Shown here one piece after another: positions 1-12,212 of a stretch of DNA of 64,000 nt (the stretch's first letter is position 1; each line of letters opens with the position of its first letter). The notes below the pieces were generated by a model. That model searched no databases. It was given only the letters and a program-made list of their open reading frames with translations, and had not been told where the DNA came from. Source of the DNA: Cercophora sp. LCS_1. Taxonomy: Eukaryota > Ascomycota > Sordariomycetes > Sordariales > Lasiosphaeriaceae. Location of the stretch: contig JAPZLL010000034.1 in NCBI GenBank assembly GCA_036250225.1, positions 105,423-169,422 on the forward strand. The letters are read 5' to 3'. Both the position numbers and the translations under genes were made by a program.

Positions 1-1295
1 GACCTTTCGCGCCCCCCCCCCCCCCCCCCCGCGCCCCCCCCCCCCCCCCCCGCACAACGTTGAAGTGCTAGCCAGGGTTGCCCGGTTCGCCATGCAAACA
101 GTCATGAACGGTTCTCTGAGAACCTAACGACAGACCCGTTCGCAAGGGAAGGCTCGGTACGGAAATGTTGCCGGTTGTCTTCTATTCAAGGTCACTTTCT
201 GGAAATACCGTCCGTTGGCAAGGTAGCTTTGGTGGGAGAGATCAGGTTGTTCGTCGTAATTGGATGCAAAACTGGGTGAGCTGAGGGAGGATATTTGTTA
301 AATGGAAATCAAGATAATGACGGAGATGAGATGAGCGGGAGTCCCTGGTATGAAGTGGTAACTTCTAGTCGCGAAAAAAAAAAAAAAATTGGGCTGCTCG
401 GGCTTTACATATTCTCTCTGCAGCTCATCGAGTCTCCAGTTATTCCTCTGCTGCGACGGCGGTGAGGCAGGTGAACGGTGAACAAGGGTCGGGCCGAAGA
501 ATCGTCGGAAGGGAATTCGAAACCGGGCTACCGAGACATAGCCATTTCGACCGCGAGAACACGACAGTGGGAGGACCCCCGCTAGTGCGATCAAAACAAC
601 AATGCCGAGACCATTGCCGAGAATGAAACAAAACGATCAGGATTCTCAGGGAGGAGCCTCCGGAATCGTCTGCCGAGAGTTGACTGGAAGGCTGATCACC
701 TCCAGTGGGGATGCAGCCTTAGAGGAGAGCCTCAGGAGCAGGCCCTCGGGACAAAGAACCTCGTCAGTACGACGCCGAAAGCAAACACGAACTATCATTA
801 CTGCAAGCAATGCCATTTCGCTGCCGGAACCAGCGCCAACACGGGCAAAGCTCACTAAAGAGCCACGTCAAAAGGACACCAACGAACCACATCAAAAGGA
901 TCCGAAGACGCCGAAGAAGACGCCTACACAGGCAGAAACCACAGAAGGACACTTTGTGAGGAAACGTGGGAACCACGCAGCAACCTAACGAACCACGCGG
1001 TGTGAAGAATGCGTCCGACACATTTGTATGGTCGCGCCAGGGTTAGGAGTCGGACTCATTCTTCACACAACGTGCGAACGCGCCGGGTTTTGCTGGCCGA
1101 GTAGCACCAACCGCACATTTGGCGCTAGCGTCGCGATTCCATTGGATGAGTCGTAGCCGCCCCCACTACCTGCTGCCTTGGATTTCGCACCATCCGATGA
1201 CCGCCTAGGCGCTTTACAACAAGGACCGATGAGGCCCTCAGGGGCCTCGAGGCAGAAACCAACACATCCTCTCTCACTGCGCAACTTTCGTCGCC
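1..1295. other. Gene-poor left edge with poly-C tract
   Basis: The first 50 bases are almost pure C, broken by two short GCG interruptions; this may be a real low-complexity tract or an assembly edge. It does not resemble the TTAGGG telomere repeat. The rest has an A15 run near 376-390 and one basic, low-complexity reading frame at 602-988 that resembles no family I know. No gene is supported here. The last part probably holds the promoter of the gene starting at 1296. Confidence 0.5.
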
Positions 1296-2705
1296 ATGGA
1301 CGAACCGCCTCAGAGTACACAGACGCGAAAACGACAGCTAGATAGCGACGACGACAAGCCGCAGCCAAAACGAGCGCGATTGACGCGGAAGAATCTCGCC
1401 GCATTCGACAAGATGGGCAAGAAGAAGACCTCAGACGACGATTCGGGCTCGACCGAGACCAAGACGACATCGACAACATCGTCTGGTTTTGCTATCAAGG
1501 CGCGCAATAATGGCATCCTCGATCCGCGGAGCTCCAAGCCACCTAAGAGCCTCAATGGCATCCGCAAACGATACGCTAAATCCCGTGCTACCGCCTCACC
1601 ACCAGAGTCGGTATACAATGACTACGTCGACCGAATCGAGAAAGCCGGTAACGAAGCGACCATAGTCGTCAAAACGAGCGAGCTATTGAAGAGGTATCCT
1701 AAGGGCTACAGCCAAGCCTATAACCGAGCGTGCACGAACCTTCCGACAGACGTCGGATTCAATAACGGCCTGTCCACCCCACGGCCCGACTTTGTCGAAG
1801 GACTAGAAGCAGAAGAACATCGCCCGTTCCCAATCGACGGCTACATTCCTGGAGTGACCCTCTACCAGGATGACCCCTATTCCATCACCCTGCCACAAAT
1901 AGCTGGAGAATGGAAGGGCCCTGCTGGAGACATGAGAGAAGCGAGACTGCAGAGCGCCTACGACGGAGCCGCGATGGTTCACGCAAGAAGCCAAGCTCTC
2001 GCCTACATGGGAAAGGCTGACCCCGCTGGTCATGCAGAAATCACAACATTCACCACAGATGGCACTAACCTCAACCTCTTCGCACACCATGCCACGCTAA
2101 CGGAGGAAGGTACGCTTGAGTACCATCAGTACCCCATCAAGTCGATCAATCTTATCGACTCCTACCAAGGATACAAGGAGGGCCGAAAACACCTCAGGAA
2201 CGCCCAGGACTACGCCAGAGAACAGTCGTACGCGCTGAAAGACCAATTGCAGGAGTACTACAAGCAGCAGCGCCACGGCGGTCTCCATCCTGTCGCTACA
2301 TGAGTGCCGACCTTGCCTGTGCCAGGCATCGAACTGGACGCTTACGAGGACGAAGGCGACTGCGAAGTCGTCGAACACCAGCCTGTTCACCAGCCAACGC
2401 CACCTACGTCATCCAAACACAAGAGTAGCAAGACGCACTCTCACCACTCGCATCACTCGCAGCATTCACAGCACTCGCACTCGACGCCGCATTTGTCGGA
2501 GGCTCCCCCCACGACACACGACCATGCCCCCAGCAGCGGCCAGAAACGAAAGGCCCCATCCTCGCAAGGATCGCCAAGCGGTTCTTCCCATCCTAGCAAG
2601 CACATGAACTACTGGACGAGGGACAGAAAGAGCGGACGCTTTTACCACAAACATTCCGATGGCACGATCTCCCGGCTCGAGGAGGAGGAGGACGACGACT
2701 ACTGA
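1296..2705 (+). pseudogene. DUF7924-like PD-(D/E)XK-fold protein, split by an in-frame stop
   Basis: A reading frame opens at ATG 1296, meets TGA at 2301-2303 and then stays open in the same frame to 2705. The first 335 residues resemble the large fungal DUF7924 family, as I recall it. After a basic, acidic-patched N-terminus comes a globular region with Pro164-Asp165 and Glu205-x-Lys207 followed by QSAYDG, the order expected of a PD-(D/E)XK nuclease-like fold. The part after the stop is a natural C-terminus: His/Ser-rich repeats, then an aromatic/basic segment and an acidic end at DDDY. Because both halves fit one protein, I read this as one gene with a recent nonsense mutation, though readthrough or a 45-bp intron (2281-2325, poor donor GTCTCC) cannot be excluded. 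Function in this family is unknown; nuclease activity is inference only. Confidence 0.6.
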
Positions 2706-3660
2706 GGCCCTGCTCAAGACGTGACAGAGTATAGCCGTCTGGACGTTAGGACAAACGGTCGCTGGGACATCGACCATGAAGGAGGGGAAACCTGTTACAA
2801 CCTGCCAAGCCGTGTCAGCGTCAGCGTTGTAAGCACGTGACCACGGTTGGTCACGTAATCACAGCAAGCCACAAGGTCAGGACCGACCACAGGTACAAGC
2901 ACAGGACTAATAGCACAGGACAATGGCATAGGACAATGGCACAGGACAATAGCACAGGGCCTACGGGCAGGAGGACGCTAGACGACCAGGTAGTGATGGC
3001 ACCTGGGATGGCACCTGTAATACAGTGTCTTAGGTAGATCGCCGGACACAGCTACCCAATAGGTTTGGCATATTGCTTGAGAAGTACTTAGGAGCAGCGA
3101 ATCCCCCCTCACTGCTCACACTAGTCTTCACCTAGACAGCTTTCAATCTAAGTCTTTGTCTAATTCTCAGAGAGAGAGGTAACAAGCCTTACGCCACCCT
3201 TATCGCCCAGCGCAGCCTGACTTTCTGCCAACATAAACCCTGCACCAACAGACCCTTGTTCTGACGGACCGGTGTGAGAGTCTGGGCGTAACACCCAACC
3301 TCAAATAAATCGAGGCTAATCCAAATACACCACTATTGCGCAGTTGCTATTAAAATGGCAGCTCTTCTTCTCTACATTAGAGGTAAGTTGGTATTATGGG
3401 AAAAACTTGGTGGAGTGTCGCAAAGTGGGGTACCTGGGGTGCCAAGGCTAGCTTTTCCTCCAAAGCCGTCGTAACAATGGCTCCCCGCCTTTTTTGAAAA
3501 ACGGCAGAAAAAAAAGTTCCTCCTGCGCGACCAAGCTTTTCGAACAAGCGGACCTAACTTTTGCTATTGGCGCCACAATCCTTTTATTTTCACTCTTGTT
3601 TCTTCCCAGAAGCTTTATTTTCCAATCACGATCCTATTTTTACCTGCAGCGCTACCAACC
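2706..3660. other. Intergenic region with a short minisatellite and NOP6 promoter
   Basis: No gene seen. It carries a small 13-bp minisatellite (see the separate entry). The last 200 bp before 3661 are pyrimidine-rich, as is usual upstream of fungal start codons. Confidence 0.5.
2899..2963. repeat. 13-14 bp minisatellite, about 5 units
   Basis: Units of the type GCACAGGACAATG begin at 2899, 2913, 2926, 2939 and 2952, with a period of 13-14 bp. The last unit is degenerate. It lies downstream of the DUF7924-like gene and has no coding role that I can see. Confidence 0.8.
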
Positions 3661-5066
3661 ATGACTAAGTCATCAAAGAAGCGCTCGCGCGCCGCCGAAG
3701 ACGATGTCGTCGAGGCGGGTGACGCTGTCGCTGAGCAGGTCGCCGTGAAGAAGAGCAAGATTAACGAGGCTGGCAAGTCCGAAGTTACCAAGAACGGCAC
3801 CGAGGGGACGCCCGTCAAGGAGAAGAAGAAGAAGGATAAGAAGGATAAAGAAGAGAAGAAGGAAAAGAAGGAGAAGAAGAAGGAGAAGAAGGCGGCCGAG
3901 GACGACGAGAGGAAGGAGGGCGAGAAGGAGAAGAAGAAGGACAAGAAGGAAGAGAAGGAAAAGAAGAAGGAAAAGAAGCCCAAGTCTAAGGAGGCCGACA
4001 CCGACGAAGACCAGGATGCCACAATGGTCACCAACGGCGAGCCCTCGTCTCCCGTTACAAATGGCGCCTCAGCAACCGCAGTAGGGGAGGGCGAGTCCAA
4101 GAAGAAGAGCAGCAAAAAGGACAAGAAAGAAAAGAAGTCGAAAAAGGCCAAGGCCAAGGAGGCCAATCCCAACAACCAGCCTCTCCCCGAGACTGAAGAC
4201 GCCGCAGAAGAGGATGACGACAACACAGCTGAAAACGGTGGTTTCTCCAAGAAGAATCGCTTCATCTGCTTCATCGGAAACCTCCCCTTCAGCGCCACCG
4301 CCGACGCCGTGCGCGCTCACTTTGCCACCGTCCACCCGACCAACGTGCGCCTCCTGACGGAACGCGACAACCCGGCCAAATCACGCGGCATCGCCTTTGT
4401 CGAGTTTGGCCGCTACGACCACATGAAGACGTGTCTGGAAAAGTTCCACCACACCGAGTTCAACGACGAGATTTCGCCGCCGCGCAAGATCAACGTTGAG
4501 TTGACGTGCGTTTTTTTTCTTCTTCTCTTGTCCCTCCTCCCGTTCTCTTCCCTTCCGTCATCCTCATCCTCCAAGGCGCAGCGTCCCAAGCGGTGTCGCA
4601 AGCGCAAACACACTTTCAACCGCATACAGGAAAAGAACAAGGGCCACGTACTAACATACCGAACGCCAGTGCCGGCGGCGGAGGCAACACAACGGCGCGA
4701 ACCGAGAAGATTGCCGTCAAGAACAAGAAGCTCAACGAGGAGCGCATGCAGCGCATGGCCAAGGAGGAAGCCGCCAAGTCAGAGAAGGCCGAGAAGGCCG
4801 AGACGCCAGAAGAGCAGCAGCACGAGGCGGGGTGGATCCATCCCAGCAGGCTGGGTCGGGTTCCCCACGAGGACCAGACCCAGGAGCAGCGCGACCAAGA
4901 TGCCGCGATGGCCGGCGACAACGACAATCAGTGGGACGGCACGGGCGGCAAGTTTCGTAACAAGCGGTTCGATGGGAAAGGTCGCGGCGGCGGCGGTGGC
5001 TTCCGGGGGCGTGGTGGTGGTCGTGGCCGTGGGCGGGGCGGTCGTGGCCGTGGTGGGAGAAGGTAA
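3661..5066 (+). CDS. NOP6-like nucleolar RNA-binding protein (RRM + RGG)
   Basis: Two exons, 3661-4505 and 4670-5066, give 413 residues. The intron has donor GTGCGT, a CTAACAT branch site at 4651 and acceptor CAG at 4667-4669. The N-terminal 190 residues are almost entirely Lys/Glu runs, typical of nucleolar proteins. An RRM follows at about residues 200-282, with RNP2 ICFIGNLPF and RNP1 SRGIAFVEF. After a helical linker the C-terminus is an RGG/GRG box that binds RNA. This architecture matches fungal Nop6-like proteins, which assist early small-subunit ribosome assembly in yeast. The assignment to ribosome biogenesis is by family; no specific rRNA target can be read from the sequence. Confidence 0.88.
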
Positions 5067-5815
5067 ATACGGGCCCGGGCCCCTGAGCCTCAGAATGGGG
5101 AACGTATGGATAAGGAGCATTCCGACGTTGTCAAGTACCACTGTTATGAAAGATACCCCTTTCTTGATAGTTTTATGGGACGGAGAAATCAGCACACCTG
5201 GTATATATATATACCAAGCACGCCGCCATCCTTCATTTCACGTGTAATTTCATTTCACTTTGTCGGTCACAAAAAAAGGAACCCGGAACTCAAAACCATC
5301 TTTCGCATTGAACCAGTAATCATCAACTATGCCTGCCGTCATAAACCCCTTATTGTCTCAACTCCCACACGCTGGGATCAAAAACTTGCTCTCTTTAAAG
5401 ATATCTACAACAACCAAAACAAACAAGACAAAAATGGGGATATCCTTGGGTGATGATGCAAATTGCTAATTGCAGTGCGTGAGGAACGAAACTTTTCTGC
5501 ACCGACCCCACGTCGTCTGCAAATTCTGACTCAACCCCTCCTCTGCTGGGAGAAATAGCAGAAGGATTGAGGGAACAAGGGAAGCAGCGCTGGAGCTTTG
5601 GCAAAACGGGTCACCAATTTCAGGGCCGTTCAGCCACGCCGTTCACAGGGCGCCCCGATCTCGGAAGTGGCAAAGGTGCACCTCGGGCGGTTCGGCTGGT
5701 GCCAATGAGAAAGAAACGCAGATGGATGCCTGCAGCGTATTCCGTGGCAGTTGTGCGGTGCTGATGGTGGACGTGTTCGTTCAATCGGCCACAAAAGGCG
5801 TCAAGCCGGGATGGC
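5067..5815. other. Convergent 3' region between NOP6-like and Rac1 genes
   Basis: The two flanking genes end towards each other. The region is AT-richer than the exons and contains a 16-bp palindrome at 5200-5215. No coding sequence is supported. Confidence 0.5.
5200..5215. repeat. Perfect 16-bp AT-rich palindrome
   Basis: GGTATATATATATACC is its own reverse complement. It lies 134 bp after the NOP6-like stop codon, where it could take part in 3'-end formation, but nothing beyond position supports that. Confidence 0.6.
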
Positions 5816-6764
5816 TTAAAGAATGGTGCACTTGCTCTTCTTCTGCTTCGCCTGTGGCTCTCTCCGAGGGTTGAGTACCGCTCTGGTCAACCGGTCAGCT
5901 TCGCTACCCCGCCTGTCGATCATTGCGGTGGGTCGTCTCACCTGATAGCTTCGTCAAAGACCGTCTTGAGGTTTCGCTGTGTCAGGGCAGAGCACTCGAG
6001 GTACTTGACAGCCTTGATTTCCTTTGCGCAAATGAGAGCCTGCTCGTACGTTACGGGCGCCATTCGCTTCTCGGCCAAAGACCTGATGGTCTCGGCGTCT
6101 TCCCGCAGATCAAGCTTGGTGCCGACAAGGATAACGGGAATGTTAGGCGCATGGTGATCGATCTCGGGATACCACTGTGACTTGCGTCAGTTCCAGTCCT
6201 CCACTCGTTGTGCAACGCAAAACTGGGTTGCACAGACCTTGGCTTTCACGTTGTCGAACGACGGCGGGCTGACGATCGAGAAGCAGATGAGGAAAACATC
6301 GGTCTGCGGGTAGGAAAGGGGTCGGAGTCTGTCGTAATCTTCTTGACCCGCGGTATCCCAAAGTCCCAAGCTGATAGGCTTGCCATCGACCATAACGCTC
6401 GCCGAATAATTATCGAAGCTGCAACCAGACACCAATTAACTTCGGTTGGGGAACATCAATGGGGGGCGAGGTCTGCACATACACTGTGGGGATATATTCG
6501 CCGGGGAAGGCATTTGTGGTGTAGGAGATGAGGAGACATGTCTAAGGCTGGCGTCAGCGTTGTGCGCAGAGTCGCTCGCAAAATCCCTGAGTATATGCTC
6601 ACCTTTCCGACAGCACCATCGCCTGTGACAACGCACTGCGGGCAGAGGAGAGGTTAGCTCGTGGCTGTCTTGGATGCCCGCAATCGCAGGCCGAGGTTGA
6701 GATTGGCGGTGTCGGCGCTGTTGGCACAAACCTTCAGACTCTGAACCGCTCCTGGGGCAGCCAT
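5816..6764 (-). CDS. rac1: Rac-type Rho GTPase
   Basis: Six exons on the minus strand (6764-6732, 6635-6603, 6541-6483, 6418-6238, 6174-5942, 5882-5816) give 201 residues, the normal Rac size. Visible elements are the P-loop GDGAVGKT, switch I around PTVFDNY, switch II DTAGQE, the base-recognition motif TKLD, and a polybasic C-terminus ending in the CAAX box CTIL, whose final Leu predicts geranylgeranylation. The sequence after switch I and the start MAAPG favour Rac1 over Cdc42. In filamentous fungi Rac1 acts at the plasma membrane to control polarity, branching and NADPH-oxidase signalling. All introns have GT-AG ends. The gene is intact; its 5' flank shares a 2.2-kb divergent intergenic region with CENP-T. 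Confidence 0.96.
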
Positions 6765-8950
6765 TTTTGCGTTTCCCTTTCTCGGTACTGGAGAATTTGA
6801 GTTTCCGCAAGCCTGCCGGGCGCAAGGTACAAATGGCGATATAAATCAAAGGGGGGTTGGTCGGCTCAAGGTGGGAAAGGCAGAAGCCGGGAGGCGGGAA
6901 GGAGCAGGCAACTAGCTGATAGCGATGGACTAGCCTGGTGCTGGAAACAAACAGCTCTCTGATGGATGAGGGATCGCGATTGCTGTAGTCTCTTTGGGAT
7001 GGAGAGTACAGCTACGGAGAGGGTTGGAAATTGTTTTGACACAACGGTCGGGACGGTTTGATGCCGGGGAGGAAAGCTGGGGGCTGAGGGAGGAACAAGT
7101 GGATGAGGGGGGGCCGCTATGGACGGGGCGAGTCGAGATAAAAGAGTACAAGTAAGGTCGCCCACCACACGCACTGTGTGTCCTCCCTGTAGCTGGTGGC
7201 GTCGGGGTGCCTCGCTGTGGAGCTAGCCGGGGGAGACATCGTCTTGGCGGGCAGTAGCCTCTAACCTGGAACACTTTCGGCGTCAACTGCCTCGAGGCGA
7301 CTGAGCCTCCCAGTTCTGACCAGTTCCGACCCAGCGAGCGACACGGGCCAAAACGCATTTTGCCTCCTTTTCCCGTTCCTTGCGGGCGGCCTACTAGCAC
7401 CTAGGTACTGTCCTTGGGTGCTCACTGCGTAGTGATGTGGCAGCTCGGATGCAAGGACAGACGCATGGTCCGGGACCAGATGCGGAAAAGGTGGGTAGAC
7501 AGCATCGAAAAACAAAAAAGGCGCGATCCGAGCTCACTCACCTGGCTGCTGGTTCACCGTATGCATGCAACTTGGCCGCTCCTCTGCCTGGACTGTTACG
7601 TTACGGTTGCTTCGCACTGTGTGCTCAGGCAGGGTACCAGCGCAAGCTCCAAAGGGGCGAGAAAAAGAGGGTCGTGTCTGCGGTGTTCTGTGCCTCGAAA
7701 CGTCTGGCCACTGCGGCCCTGCGTATCGTGTAAACTTCCGATGACTTGGCGGAGAGGCTGGTGAGTTGAGTTGAAAGCTGGATGCCAGCACGAAGGCGGC
7801 TGGGGGACGGCTTGAAGGTCGTTTGAATCGCCGCCTGTCTGGCTTAGCGCACTTGAGACCCTCGGCGAGAGCAATGACGGTGTAGGTTCAGCCAATGTGA
7901 TGTTTTCCAAGTGAAGCTTTTTGATTCCCATGGGGAACAGAGCAGCCCAGGAAAGCCCAGCCATCAACAGACCAGATCGTCGCTGCGAGATCGCCAGCCC
8001 CCAGCCAGAGTTTCAAACGGGCATGTCACGAAAACAGAAATGTGCGTTCTCGCGCCCGCACAGGTGGCAACTGACCACTTCGCCGGCAGATTGCACCATT
8101 TGACAATCGTGTTTTCGATGGAGGTCAGAACGCTTTCCAGCCCTCGGGACTTCAGGCGTTGCATTTGAGGCACATGTGGAACACCCGCCAAAGCTGGCTG
8201 CAGGTTCGAACGGCCAAGCGGCTGGCCATGTCCCCTGATTCGCTTGTTTCGATTGGGACCTTGTGACAGCCCACGACAACGCTGCTTGAGTGGACGAGAA
8301 AGTCCTGTTGCCGTGGAATGATCACCACCTTTTCAATCCACCAGGAGCTGCCCGTCGACCAGCACATTGGACGCTAATGCACCCCCGAAGTTCTCATCTC
8401 TCCGACGGGCGCCGGTCCATTCCGGATCTATAATAGGAATGTTAGGAAATAGTGCTCGCAACTAGCACCCATGATGTGCCTAAAACGTCGATGGAGAGGA
8501 TGAACATCAGTGGGATCCCCTTATCGATAAGAGGCGTGCTTGACGTTGAAAGGCGAAACATAGATACCCTTTCTCACGGTTGTCCCATGCACAGAAGACA
8601 AAAATCCAAAAGCATGTGCAGAACGGGTACTACGGTACCTTCAAGGTTTCCGCAGCGAGGCGCCGTGCATCCGTACATCGATCGCATTGTGGCAACAGAG
8701 TTTTGACTTTTGCGTCCTGAGGTGGGGAGCAGAATCCCATCTGACCCCCACCCATCTCTCCGCAATGTGGGGTTGAGCTTCTCTCCACCAGACTTCCCAA
8801 ACGCGTCATTCAACGCGTCCAACCTTGAGCAGTCGCGCAACGCCTAACTGGACTCCCGGCCACAACACCAACCCAAGCAAAAATGCGCAATTAACATTGA
8901 TAAGATTTCTTATGCAGCCACTTGAGAGCCAAGTTCGAATCTAGGACACA
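6765..8950. other. 2.2-kb divergent promoter region (Rac1 / CENP-T)
   Basis: No gene is supported. Several reading frames of 80-160 codons exist on both strands, but they overlap each other and have no recognisable domain. The region probably holds the 5' leader of rac1, which in fungi can be long, and the start region of the CENP-T gene. I see no repeats or RNA genes. Confidence 0.4.
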
Positions 8951-10605
8951 ATGGCCCGCGAAAGCCAACGCCCCTCTCTCCTCTCCTCCGAGATCTCGCG
9001 TGCCTCCCCAGGTCCCGGTACCCCCCAAGGCCGGCGCGCCGTCTCTGCCGAGCTCACCACGTCCGCTGCCTCCCGGCGCTCCATCCAGATCAGAACCCCC
9101 GGCAGCCGTACTCTGCCACTCCGCCCATCAGGACTTTCTGCATCAGGACGAAAACCCCAGCCCGGCCCCTCGGCGACACCCCATGCACGCGCAGCTTTTC
9201 GAACTATTGACTCTCGGCGTGCCGCGATTTCAACTCCTCACCGTGCCGGTCGAAGAAAAAGTGTACGTGAGGCGCGCGAGACACCGCGGGATTTTCTGCT
9301 GCAGCTTGGAAAGGCACTGGCGCCCAAGACGACGTTGATCGCTAGTAGCTCGTCGCCTAGGGATGGGTCAGCGCTCAGGGAAGATGATATAAAACAAGAG
9401 ACTGGCGACGAAGATGGTGGTGATGACGATGATGAGGATTTGCCAAAGAGACCGAGGCTGTCGTTGCACATTGAAGAAGATGATTTGGACGACTATGATC
9501 TTAGGCCACACCAATCCGCGGGCTTGGAGGATGAGGAGTACACGGTTCGATCGGTTGAGATGCCGCGCCGGGCCTACAGCGAGCAGCCGGGGAGTAGGAT
9601 GTCTATGGGAAGTGTGAGGATGAGTGATTTCTTTGGGAGGGTGGATGAGGACGAGGGCGAGGTGCGAATCCCGGAAGTTTTCCCGCCGATGGGGGACGAG
9701 TCTAGGCTGGACGATGAAATCCCGGACTATGAGAGGTAAGTCTGCTGAGCTGAGCAAGCGGTGAGGTCGCTATGCTAATCGATCATAGATCCGAGCTGGA
9801 TCTTGCTCGTCGAGAGACACTGGCCCGAGTCAGCGACTTTGGGATTGAAGTTCCATTGGACATGGCAAATGAAACCACCGTAATGCTGGAGCCCGAGATC
9901 CAAGAGTCACCCACTCGCCCCCTGGAGTTTTTCGAGCCTATGATGGGCCAGAGGAGTGACTCTGATGCCGGGGGTTTTGATGACATGGGCATAGGTGATG
10001 ATGTGGGCAACATGGACGGTGATGACGAGGATGACATTGCTGAAGTCGAGTCTGGTGCTGAGGAGACCGTGGTAGACTTGGAAGCGGCCACGGCCAAGTC
10101 AGCCGCCAAACGAAGTGCGAAGAAACGAACGACGAAATTGTCCAGGCACGGCATCGAGTATCCATCACTGCCTCCAGCGGTTGTCAAGCGTCTCGCCCAA
10201 ACGTTTGCCAAGTCGAGTGGAGCCAAAGGGAAAATCGCCCCGGACACCCTTCAAGCATTAGTGCAGGCCTCGGATTGGTTCTTTGAACAAATTGGGGAGG
10301 ACTTAGAGGCTTATTCACATCATGCTCACCGAAAAACTATCGATGAGAGCGATATGGTTACCCTCATGAAAAGGTATGTACCTCCTTCCTTCTATAATCG
10401 GGTATCTTGGATATACGGATTTTTGTTACATGAGGTCTTACATGGATCCAGACAACGACAGATCAGCGCTCATATGACGCCATTTGCTCTCGCTCAGCGT
10501 TATCTCCCACGAGAATTACTGCAAGAGCTGCGAATGACCCCGCCGGCACCCACCAAAAAGCGAAAAAGATCCGCTGATGTGGTAGAAGACGAGACTGTCA
10601 CTTGA
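8951..10605 (+). CDS. CENP-T / Cnn1 kinetochore histone-fold protein
   Basis: Three exons (8951-9735, 9789-10373, 10452-10605) give 507 residues. The first 330 residues are disordered, with Ser/Arg/Pro-rich and then acidic stretches, as expected of the arm through which CENP-T recruits the Ndc80 complex. The C-terminal third, starting around SRHGIEYPSLP, is a histone fold with helices through KRLAQTF, LVQASDWFFEQ, the HRKTIDESD loop and LMKRQRQIS. A conserved tail follows (ALAQRYLPRELLQELRM). The 78-bp second intron is a multiple of three and has no stop, but removing it restores the family's sequence. CENP-T pairs with CENP-W in the inner kinetochore. The assignment rests on the histone fold and architecture. 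Confidence 0.92.
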
Positions 10606-10635
10606 AGCTGGATGTGGCTGTCGAAGACTCACCAA

Positions 10636-11776
10636 TTACCAATTCTTGTTCATACGAACACGATTGGCCACATCAGCAGGCTTCTTCTTGACAACCATCC
10701 ACAGCATGATAGATGTTGCCGCAGAAAGACCGTACCTAGGCATGTTAGCAGGGTGCACGAAAGACAGGAGAAGGACCGCTCTGGAATCGAAAGTATACAT
10801 ACCAGGTGAAGATGTATTGCGCGTGATTGTTGCGCAGGTTGACCTCGGCTGGTCTCCCAATGGGGATACCCTTCGCCTCCATATCAAGGAGTTGAGACCA
10901 GTTGGGCTCTGAGCGGATCGTCAGCACGAACAGAAAAGGACGGCTCGGTGGCGTGTATGTAGTGTAGCAGACGAGGGGATGAGATGAGAGCTTACCCATG
11001 GTCTGCTCGATCCAAACTGGCTGGCTCCCTGTAAGTGCCGCCATCTGCACCACATCTGGGAAATAAAACTCCCCGATCTCTGGCTTGTTTTCGGGAGTGA
11101 ACATGTTCTTCTTCCACGGCTGCCTGAGCATGCCCTCTATCCTGACCTCGCCTTTCGGCAGGCTCTCAGGTCGCTTCCCTTGGTCTGCCAGCTTCTTCGA
11201 GATCCACCCGCGGTTGACCAGAACTGTAGCGCCAGGATCACCATCTCTCTCGAGCGGCGTGATCACCATGTAGCCCGTTTCGCCCTCACGAACTCGCGGC
11301 CCGATGAGCATCTCCTTGTCGTGCCGGAAGCGACCCGTCGCATACACACGCCTATAGTCAAAGTCGGCAATCGCAGTGTGGTCGATCCGGTTTGGCAATG
11401 GGAGGGGAGGGCGAACGATGCGATCCTCACATTTTGCCAGAAGCTCAGTCTTCCATTTGAGGCGCTGGACTTGCCAGGACCCCAGGAAAAAGGCTGTTAC
11501 GGGGATGATGGCGAGAACAATGATACCCCAGCCGTGTTTCCTCCCTGTTCGGACGAGCTCGGGCGGGTTGTCAAGTACTGAGGTGAACTCGGGGTTGTCG
11601 GCTGGCTGGCGATGCGGTCGTCGCGGGGAGGTCGAGATGCCTTGTCGTCGGGCGGGCGTCAACTCGAACCTAACGGGCGTCCATCTAGCGGATGCATTTC
11701 TGCAAAGGGAATATGCTAGCCTATGCCCCACCAGTGGGCGTAGTAGATAATTGACCGGTACTGCCCCCTGAGTCAT
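10636..11776 (-). CDS. SURF1/Shy1 cytochrome c oxidase assembly protein
   Basis: Three exons (11776-10996, 10908-10803, 10735-10636) give 328 residues. The N-terminus is Arg/Ser-rich with RRQGISTSPRR, a mitochondrial targeting signal. Transmembrane segment 1 (IIVLAIIPVTAFFLGSW) is followed by WQVQRLKWK. The intermembrane-space domain carries FRHDKEMLIGPR, TVLVNRGWI and RNNHAQYIFTWY, all SURF1 signatures. The second membrane segment (LSAATSIMLWMVV) lies in the last exon. The protein helps insert heme a into Cox1 in the inner mitochondrial membrane. The start at 11776 was chosen because it begins just before the targeting sequence; an ATG at 11857 in the same frame would add 27 residues with no family likeness. 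The stop is only 30 bp from the CENP-T stop (convergent genes). Confidence 0.95.
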
Positions 11777-12212
11777 TTTGGTTGTGATTTTGATGTTTTG
11801 TCGAGTCGAATTTCGACAATTTTGAGCTCCAGGCGGCGCGGCACGGGGCTTCGTCACTGCCCGGATTGGCGCGTGCTTCCCTCATCGGTACCCTTGTTGC
11901 CCCGCATGCGGCAGCCTCCAGCGGGCACCTACAGGGGCTTGTCAGCATCACGGCGATTGCATCACCTGCGGTGCTCCCCCAAACCCCCATCAATGAAGAC
12001 ACATTACCAACAAAACGTCCCAAACAGGAAACTTATCGCAAGGTTTACACGAGAAAGCCCTTGATTTACTGGCTCACGCGCCACAGGAACTTCTCAAGTA
12101 ATAATTTTCATTTCTTCCAGCGCGTCTGGTAACCAAACGGTCTCAACCCACATGAGGGCAGAGCACACCTGGCACGTTCCAACGTCAACTCAAGCTCGGA
12201 GACGCCTCAACG
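11777..12212. other. Divergent promoter region (SURF1 / UBX gene)
   Basis: A 436-bp gap between two head-to-head genes. No coding sequence or repeat is evident. Confidence 0.45.

Noticed and set aside
1..52. Poly-C start as a telomere
   Set aside because: It is not TTAGGG/CCCTAA based; a low-complexity tract or assembly edge is likelier.
602..988. A 128-codon frame rich in Lys, Thr and Pro
   Set aside because: Low complexity, no domain, no family likeness and overlapped by frames on the other strand.
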